Source of the DNA: Butyriboletus loyo
Taxonomy: Eukaryota > Basidiomycota > Agaricomycetes > Boletales > Boletaceae
Length of the DNA stretch: 25,344 nt
Direction of reading: 5' to 3'
NCBI GenBank assembly: GCA_038093515.1
Contig: JBBPSI010000311.1
Location: forward strand, 1 to 25,344
The position numbers and the translations under genes were made by a program. Under the pieces are notes generated by a model that was not told where the DNA came from, ran no database searches, and was given only the letters and a program-made list of their open reading frames with translations. This document shows positions 18,153 through 25,344 of the stretch, piece after piece; position 1 is the first letter of the stretch; every line of letters starts with the position of its first letter.

Positions 18153-19773
18153 GTGTGCTGTGCTTCACGCCCATGCCTTTCTTCTTCTTCCCTGGTGTGA
18201 TGGACTCTTTTTTTTTTCCTTTTTCTTTTCACTTTGGGTCGTGTTTGTGTCGTACAGATCCGCATGCCTGTTGAGTCCGATGTGACGCTCGATTTGCTTA
18301 TGTTACTATCTTGCATTCTGCTTACACGTTGTTGTATCTACTACACATTCCATGATGAACCCTCCATCTAGTCGGGGTTGTATGTAACTGTGATAATAAT
18401 GTAACTTTCAGATAATAGTCTCCAGATCATCCACCGTACAATGATCGGTGCTCGAACTGATCCAGGTTCTCGACGATGTGTGGCAGTCGACCAGATCCAC
18501 CGCCTTGCATATTGGCCCGTTCCTTCCGGCGACCCTTGCATCATAAGTACATTTATATCATTGATATACCAGATTTCGACCTACCAGGGCCTCAAGGCCT
18601 CGTGTGTTCCAACTTCGCCAATCAAACCTCGTGTAACTCAGCTGTCGAACTGACAGGTGGTCGAAAACTACCCATTCAAGTATTCGGACCAATTAATATT
18701 CGAGCGGTCGTCGAAGGCCCTGCTCGCAGGCCGCGAAGCGGAGTACTTGGTCTTTTTGTTTTGCTTTTTAGGAATAGTATACTTGTCACAGGGATGCGGC
18801 CGCCGTCGTTTGTACATATTCAACTCAAAAGACCGTCGAGGTATCAAATTAAGAGATGGATCAGTGCCGGGTCACGTTGTGGGATGGCCGCCGCATCTAT
18901 AATTGACGTACTCTCTCTCAGCTCTCAGAGTTATACCAGACGAGCTTAGCATTAAATGTTTGTCCTGGATGTAGCCATGAGGCAGACTGGTGACCAATCC
19001 GTCTACGAGGTCGACGGCACTGGCAGCTACGTTTAATTTCCTTTTTCAGCTCACCGGTGCTCTCCTCTCGGTCAGTGATAAATTTATGGATAAACTGGTT
19101 TACTCGCTTTCTGCTTCTCAGCGCGATTCCGATGGGCCCGTGTGCTTCCCGGACGAAGGCGCACATATATGGGGTATCATTTCCTCCGCATTACCCGGCG
19201 AATGCGCCTTTTCCTCGGCTTTAAGTGGAACCGTCACCGTACGTGTGGGCTCACCTCAAGCTGGGAGCGACGAACGCGAGAAACGCTTATCTGTGAGCCG
19301 CCGGGAGACACAAAAGGAGAAAGCGTTGGGTGGGAATGGACGACCCCTTGCGACGATCCACTGAAAATTGGACGTTCAAATCTACCCCAAGCGAAGTAGG
19401 CGAATACAGCGGGGCCCATCATCGGTGGCGTTGTGACAGCTGTCTGTCCTGTCCTGTCGCCCGCCACCAGGGATAGAAGCGTCGCAACGATTGGGTAGGT
19501 TTGTCGCCTCACTAGGCGGAGGTAACATATGTCTCCAACGTCGACCCCCTTCATTTAAAATATCCTCAACCCTTGCCGTATCTCGGTCGCACATGGACAG
19601 CGACAGTCACGTGTACCGATCAGTCGGACAGCTGACGACTGTAAAAAGGGTGGACGAGCGGGGACTATGGATCGCGCCCGTCATCCCCCTCTGAATCTTC
19701 CTTCTTCGCTGCATCTTCCGATCCACTCGATCCATTTTTTCCCCCCATCTGTCCCCTCGCGCGGCGTACTCGG
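18153..19773. other. Gene-poor region between the NYN and P450 genes
   Basis: About 1.6 kb with no gene that I can support. A pyrimidine tract (about 18180-18230) follows the NYN stop. A plus-strand frame at 18657-18902 reads like protein in part (YPFKYSDQLIFERSSKALLA) and sits after a possible acceptor (aactgacag), but has no ATG, no clear partner exons and no family I recognise; it may be a gene remnant. The region just upstream of 19774 is pyrimidine-rich (ttttttccccccatctgtcccc) and probably contains the P450 promoter and leader. Confidence 0.4.
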
Positions 19774-22022
19774 ATGACGACCACGACGATGTTCCCCGCG
19801 GCGCTTCTCGCCGCCGCCACGCTCTCCTACGCACTCTATCGTCAGCTCACCAAACCGAAGCCACCTGCCCCGTTTCCCCCTGGCCCGAAGCCGTTCCCCA
19901 TTCTCGGTAACGTCGCTGATCTCACTACAAAGGAGCTCTGGCTCCCTGCCGAACGATGGGCAAAGGAATACGGTTCGTCGCATGCAACGCACTACCACGC
20001 CCGTGCTCATATTTTTTCTTTGGATAGGTCGTGTCACCTATCTCCACGTCTTTGGTCAGGGACTCGTCTTTTTGAATACCCCAGAGGCAGCATTCGATTT
20101 GTTGGACAAGCGCGGAGTGATATACTCGGATAAGCCACATCTCATCATGGTGGGGGAACTGTACGTCTCCATTATCTCACTCACTTCCGCCTACGATCTG
20201 AATCTCGTCCGATCAAGTTGTGGGTGCGAGAACATGGTAGCGTTTACACCATACAGCGATCAGATGCGTCGACAACGGAGGCTGATGCAAGCTGCGCTCG
20301 GATCGTCCAGTATCAAGCATTATCACCCGTTGCTCGAGCTCGAAACGAAGCCGTTCCTCAGAGGGCTTCTCGAAGATCCATTCAAGTTTCAGGATCACCT
20401 CCGGCGGTGCGTTTTATGTTTTTTCCCTCCGGTCCCGTCTCACTTTGGTCACGTGGTTAGGTACGCGGGTGGGTTGACGTTATTGGTCATGTACGGACAC
20501 CATGTCCAGTCAACCGACGACATCTTTCTGAAGCTTGCCGACGAGTGTGTCTCGTTACTTGCCAATCGTATCGCTGCCAATGGTGGTATCTGGCCTGTCG
20601 ACATCATTCCTTCGCGTATGTCCTCCTTGGCTGGTTCGGAGCCAGTGCACCGTTGACGTGTGTGATGAGTCTAGTGAAATATTTGCCAGACTGGTTCCCT
20701 GGTGCAGGATTCAAGCGGAATGCCGTCATATGGAAGAAGAAGATAGAAGAGTTTGTCGATAAGCCATACCAGTTCGTTTTGGATGAGAGGGTATACCACT
20801 CTTCGCCTGTCTCGCACGCCGCTAATTCGTGTCTCGCTTCGGATAGCGCAAGGGCACCGCAAAGCCGTCATTCGTCTCCACGGTGTTGGATGAAAAGGAT
20901 GGCGACAAATCGGAACTTGATGCTCAACAGCATTTCGATCTAAGATGGACCGCAAACTCGATGTATGCCGGTAGGTCAGACATTTTTACTTGTCCGTGTT
21001 TACTTTTACTTAACCAACGGAGGATAGCATCGACACTGTAAGTGCTCGCACCCACCTCCGCTGGAAAAATGAAGACCAAAGACCGTGATCAACAGACCGT
21101 CACAACCCTCTCTCATTTTTTCCTCGCCATGGTGCAATATCCCGCAGTGCTCAAACGAGCACAAGCAGAGATCGATGCGGTGATTGGACAGGATCGATTG
21201 CCGGTCGTTGGGGATCGCGCGTCGTTGCCATATTGCAATGCGGTCTTTACGGAGTTGCTGAGGTGGAGTGTGCCCGTACCTCTGGGTGGGTTCCAGTGCG
21301 AGTCGAGTAGCGTGTAGATTGGACCTCATTTGCCATAGGTCTTCCACATAGGTTGATGGAGGATGACGTTTACGATGGCGTCTTTATACCTAAAGGATCA
21401 CTCGTACGTCGACCCATTTCTCTTCATTCCTGCGTGGTGTTCATCCAACTGCGTGCTAGGTGTTTTCGAATATCTGGTGCGTCCTAATTGGATGTCTGCG
21501 TAGTAGCGAAGACCCAGGTTGATTGGAACATGTGTCAGGAACATTCTCCGGGACGAAACCCTTTTTCCGGATCCCTGCGTGTTCGATCCTGATCGGTACA
21601 TTGAGCCTGCTGCAGACGAAGCGACGGAGCGACGACGCGATCCACGGGCATATTGCTTTGGCTTTGGAAGACGGTAAGCGCGTCCTCCCTCGTGCTCGAC
21701 CGCACTCACGTGTGATTTTGGGGCACGACGCACAGCCGATGTCCCGGCTCACATCTCGTCGAATCTTCGGCGTGGTTACTCATGGTGTCCATGATAGCCA
21801 CGTTGGATATCAGTAAGGCTGTGGATGAACACGGGTCGGAAATCGACCCCGAGGTGGTGTTTGACAATTCCGTCTTTCGGTACGTGTTGGTTGCGATGCA
21901 TGAGTGAGGGGGGCAGATGACTGACGATGGACGATAGGGTGCCGAATCCGTTTAAGCTGGCGGTCAAGCCACGGTCGGAGGCGGTGCTGCGGTCGTTGGC
22001 GCAGGAGGCAGAGTGTGTGTAA
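19774..22022 (+). CDS. Cytochrome P450 monooxygenase
   Basis: Heme-thiolate monooxygenase, 521 residues from 13 exons: 19774-19972, 20028-20160, 20218-20406, 20461-20615, 20675-20790, 20847-20974, 21028-21037, 21096-21285, 21339-21403, 21460-21476, 21539-21673, 21736-21879, 21938-22022. All twelve introns are GT-AG, 53-62 nt, with matching phases. An N-terminal membrane anchor (about 6-22) is followed by the proline hinge PPGPKPFPILGN. The C-helix region reads YSDQMRRQRRLM. The I-helix is AGSIDTT (about 305-311), with Ser where the second Gly of the consensus usually stands. ExxR is ELLR (363-366), the meander is FDPDRY, and the heme loop FGFGRRRCPG places the cysteine ligand at about 448. 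It resembles the large mushroom P450 group often annotated as O-methylsterigmatocystin oxidoreductase-like; that name says nothing about substrate. It needs an NADPH P450 reductase encoded elsewhere. No biosynthetic cluster partners are visible nearby. Confidence 0.93.
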
Positions 22023-22969
22023 ATGTGGAGCTTATGTGTCTCGGGGGGGGGGGGGAATTCACGCGGATCTGTAGGATGTGAACGGTATGCATATGCATCC
22101 TTTATTTTCCTTGTCCTTCCTTGACCTCTTAGCTATTTGCTCGAGGACGACTTCATCCGACGTCTTGTATTCCCTAGTCATTCTCGTGTATGTTAGGGGA
22201 TGCAATTATGCACTGCTCACGGCAGCCTCGTTCTACCGAACATCATATGGCTCTGACACGCAAGACACACCAACTACTCCGAACTCGTCGCGTTTTGATC
22301 AACGGGGATCTTGTCTCGTAATTTACTGTAAATTACTACAAGGAACCCCCTTGACGATTGACGACATGACGTTACCCAGACCCGTTGCTCGTTAGCCATG
22401 AAACATCCAAATCTCCGACGGACACCCGTCAATGTGAATTAGACCCGGCTCCCCTCCCCTGTTTTTTGAATGAATGAATGAAGGATGGCGCAAAAGTATC
22501 AAAACTCTATCCAGAGTGCGACACATATCAGATGACATCTCGAAGCGCTACTGGTACACGTAGGGGGCGTACTTACGTATCCGATTCACAGACGACAAGG
22601 TTAACGTTGAATGGCAGCCGAGGCACGAGGCGGTTTACATATAGCTGCCAGAGTTGGCTGATCGACGTGTCGTCCAACGACGCACATACCTGCAGTACTA
22701 CTACTTATGGTCGTCTTGCACCGACTGCAACATCGAGCGAGTGCATCCACATCTATTATCCCTAGCTCTACGGGGCGAAAAAAAAAAAAAACGCATAATG
22801 CTCTCAAAGAAACTACGGACGGGCGGGAGCAAGGATCGGACGCATCCAACGATGGGGGCGCTGGCAGTAACAGATGGAGATACCCATGCCATAGAAGATT
22901 TGTCTGCGGAAATGGTGCCCCGTTACCGCCGGGCCGCTGGCGTCTACAAGCGTGGCACTGTGGGTTGGC
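22023..22969. other. Intergenic region after the P450 gene
   Basis: No gene is supported. A run of 13 G lies at 22043-22055, only 20 nt after the P450 stop, and a run of about 14 A lies near 22779-22792. A GAAT-type microsatellite (gaatgaatgaatgaa) occurs at about 22468-22482. Open frames here are short and motif-free. The right part is the 3' flank of the minus-strand AGTRAP-like gene. Confidence 0.45.
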
Positions 22970-23754
22970 TTATGCGCTTTGGTAGTTGCTTGGATGGACG
23001 CCAGGAGCGACTTGGGGAGTCGGCGCGACGATGGTCGTCTTTTGAGGTGGGGGTGGTCCACGGGGAGCAGAGCCGCGTGGTTCGTCGTCGACGACCTGGT
23101 AACCTTCACGGCCGCCCGACGTGAAGCCACCAGGCATGGACCAGACTGCTGCGGAATCAGTTACGTCACGGTATGCGTCGGGGAGGAAGTAAGGAAACTC
23201 ACCCGTCGGACCACTGATATCAGCGCCGAGACCCATGAATTGAGACCCTCTCTGACGAAGAGCTGCCATGAACGTCATGACAGTGGGGAACTATATATAA
23301 AGAGTGTGCTCATCGTCAGCGTGTTGTTGGTCGGCTGGGGGCATGAAACTCGACGCGCCTTGAGTAACCACAGGAGGATGAGGAGGAGTTTGATGAAGCC
23401 GCTATGCTCGTTGTTGAACATCCAGATGATATCGAAGAGAATCGATGCAGACAAGATGCCAGAGAACTGTGCGTCGATCGATTGCGTTCAGTACAAAACG
23501 GCGGTTGTGAAGGGGAATGCGCAGCCTACCAGTTTGAGCGACTGTACCGCGTCGCTGCTCTCATGCACAAGAGCCCCGAAGAGGAAAATGGGTAAATTGT
23601 ACGCCGGAGCAGAGAATGGACTCATGATAAAGGATAACACCTGACGGGAAACGTTCGAGTTCGTGAGGACTCGTGAAAAGCAGAAAGAATGGGGTCATAC
23701 AGCGCCTCCCAATACGAGTTTTCCGGGATCCAGTCCTTGAATGAAGTCTGCCAT
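22970..23754 (-). CDS. AGTRAP-like small integral membrane protein
   Basis: Five exons on the minus strand (23754-23701, 23640-23530, 23466-23350, 23290-23203, 23148-22970) give about 182 residues. Hydrophobic segments occur near the N terminus, at YNLPIFLFGALV, at FSGILSASILFDIIWMF, and at FIKLLLILLWLLK, followed by FPTVMTFMAALRQRGSQFMG. The pattern of xFDIIWM, a leucine helix ending in Lys, and RQRG matches the angiotensin II receptor-associated protein family, where LDIV, LLLKP and RERG stand in the same order. The cytosolic tail has the motif AVWSMPGGFTSGGREGYQ and a Pro-rich end. Fungal members have no well-defined function; an endomembrane location is inferred. The third intron is ambiguous: a GTTTCA donor at 23349 adds Ala-Arg-Arg, while a GC donor directly after LLK (23358) would remove them. 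Confidence 0.6.
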
Positions 23755-23850
23755 GATCACAATAGAAGTAGGACTCGGTCTTGAGCGTTCTGGGCGGTTG
23801 TCGAGAGGGTTTGGTTGGTTGGTCACAAGAACGTGAGTAACGTTTACCAG

Positions 23851-25247
23851 ATGCTACGAGCTCTGCCACAGTCGACGTTCAAAACGTTCAAACCCCTTTC
23901 TACTGCCACACCGCCTATGCTATTCTTGCAATGTGCAAAGGCGGGCTGGATTGGCACTACTTGGCGCAATTGGATTCGAGACACGACCCTGAAAGGATGG
24001 CGGTCTCGACTACAGAAATTGAACTGGGCATGGGCGACGAAGAAATCCCATTCCATCAGGATCGTTGGTAGGTTTCGATGCCCGACCCAGGACCAACGCC
24101 ATTCAAACTTCGAACCATTTACGACGGACCACCCTCAAGCACCGGTGCGACAACGTAGGGGCGTCCTCGGGCAGAACATTTTCATTTTCACCGCTTGTTA
24201 TGTCCTCGCTTTGATGTGTACTCTCTCACCGAAAGGAGAGGTTTGTGCTGACTTGTCCTTGGTGTCGTTCATGCTCATGTCCTTCTCCTAGAATTTCGGG
24301 ATCCAGCTTACATTGAAGATGCTGTGGTGGCCTTGCACGCTTCATATCAACCTTTCTCCTGGATCGCATTTCCTAATCACGAAATATTATGGAGCAGTTG
24401 TGGTTTGTCCCGCTGACGATGCTTCAGTCGTTCAGTCCGATTGTCGATGAACTAGGAAGAATGTCATTATCTCTCTAGTCCTCCGGGATGTAGGACGTGT
24501 TCTCGTCACTTGGAGTTGGAGCGGATGAATTTATCTCTTAGGCTATCCTGGCGATTATGAGGTTTCCTCCATGTGTGCTGCTGGCTTTGAACCGGTGGAC
24601 ATTTCCGCGCTTGCGTATTCTTCCGTGCAGTTTCTGAGACAACTTTCTAGAGCTGATATTCGATCAGTTTGCAAAGTGTCTCTGTTTACCGAAGAATAAG
24701 AATAGTGCGCTTCGCAGCGAGAAAAAGCCTGCAGAGTGTAGACGTTGATGAGGATTCCTCCACCATCCAGTTGTCATGGCATATCTCGCAATTAGGAGAA
24801 CACCATTATTATTTCCTTCGTAAGTATCTGTCCAGCTATTCGTAATTCTAGTAAACGACTAAAATGGTGGCTAGATGGGCGACAAGCTACCTCTCTTGGC
24901 TATCATCTTGAATATCCGCCCTTGCTCAGAATGCGCCTGATCAAATTTACTACTCAGAAGGGGGTAGGTGACGAGCTAGTGGAACCTGCCGACACCATCA
25001 GTAGGCCTAGGGGAAGCAGCTCTGGTACACACTCGAGAGTCTCCTCTCAGAACTCCCGTACCACTTCAAGAACATGTCAACACGGACGCGGATTTTGGAG
25101 ATACCAGGTTTTGTTCCAGTCATTCCATCAAGATCCATCAGGAGGTGGATGTGGGTTTTGAAATTTGGTGGTGCGAGGCGCAGAGATACTTTCGCAACTG
25201 GACAGCGGGTTATAGACTTGTTTATTCCCGTCTGTACTAGTCCGTGA
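23851..25247 (+). CDS. Probable multi-exon gene of unknown function (5' part unresolved)
   Basis: The 3' part can be spliced in one frame: an exon ending 24240, then 24292-24402, 24542-24681, 24741-24819, 24875-24963 and 25011-25247, with GT-AG introns of 51, 139, 59, 55 and 47 nt; phases agree at each junction. It reads, in order, LTERREFRDPAYIEDAVVAL, GYPGDYEVSSMCAAGFEP, VQFLRQLSRADIRSVCK, DEDSSTIQLSWHISQLGEHH, LGYHLEYPPLLRMRLIKF, LWYTLESLLSELPYHFKN and RRWMWVLKFGG, ending at the TGA at 25245-25247. The 55-nt intron has a perfect GTAAGT donor and a CGACTAA branch-like site. An earlier coding-like run spans about 23851-24068 after a TTTACCAG acceptor (MCKGGLDWHYLAQLDSRH and an acidic follow-up), but I could not join it cleanly to the rest, and competing frames are open there. 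No domain is recognised. It may be a lineage-specific gene or a decaying one. Confidence 0.4.
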
Positions 25248-25344
25248 TGATGACGCGAGGGCAAACAACATCGTGGTCACCCCGCTAAGCGGGACCTTGT
25301 CTACATAATTGACGTCTTGGACCCTTGCTGGTGTTCCCGCCGTT
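25248..25344. other. Right edge of the window, no feature seen
   Basis: The last 97 nt contain a short hairpin-like sequence (accccgctaagcgggacc) and no recognisable coding sequence. Confidence 0.3.

Noticed and set aside
22952..23644. 230-codon plus-strand open frame
   Set aside because: Antisense to the AGTRAP-like gene and its introns, without motifs; the minus-strand spliced model fits a known family.
23815..24291. 158-codon plus-strand frame with a mitochondrial-targeting-like start and a hydrophobic segment, considered as the start of a rhomboid protease
   Set aside because: No catalytic GxSG or His-containing membrane segments follow, and another frame through the same bases has better coding character.

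Overview
The window looks like nuclear DNA of a mushroom-forming basidiomycete (Agaricomycetes). Its genes are cut by many short GT-AG introns, mostly 43-75 nt. The gene content fits: a WD40/TPR/HET protein of a type expanded in these fungi, a fungal DNA polymerase zeta, a multi-exon P450 and a three-finger C2H2 regulator. I saw no tRNA, rRNA, CRISPR array or intact transposon. All gene models were spliced by eye; reading-frame phase was checked at every junction listed.

Left part (1-5200): one large minus-strand gene (4680 to 1063) joins a WD40 propeller, a coiled coil, TPR repeats and a HET domain in a single spliced frame of 1,118 residues. It looks like a heterokaryon-incompatibility or innate-immunity type protein. 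Its upstream region (about 4768-4905) is repeated at the very start of the window (1-145), which suggests a tandem paralogue just off the left edge, with a unit of about 4.77 kb. Inside the gene, one coiled-coil exon plus its intron is itself duplicated in tandem.

Middle (6147-13073): REV3, the catalytic subunit of translesion DNA polymerase zeta, runs on the minus strand. I rebuilt it as 19 exons giving 1,665 residues, including both C-terminal cysteine modules. It diverges across 429 bp from a small plus-strand gene for a DMAC1-like (DUF4536) mitochondrial membrane protein. A poorly resolved small gene may follow at 13134-13556.

Right part (13990-25344): a three-finger C2H2 protein, an NYN-type (PIN-like ribonuclease) protein with a long low-complexity insert in its catalytic domain, a gene-poor stretch of 1.6 kb, a complete 13-exon cytochrome P450, a minus-strand AGTRAP-like four-helix-type membrane protein, and a plus-strand multi-exon gene of unknown function near the right edge. 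Neighbouring genes show no shared pathway; this is ordinary eukaryotic gene order with separate transcription units, plus one fast-evolving immunity-type locus at the left.
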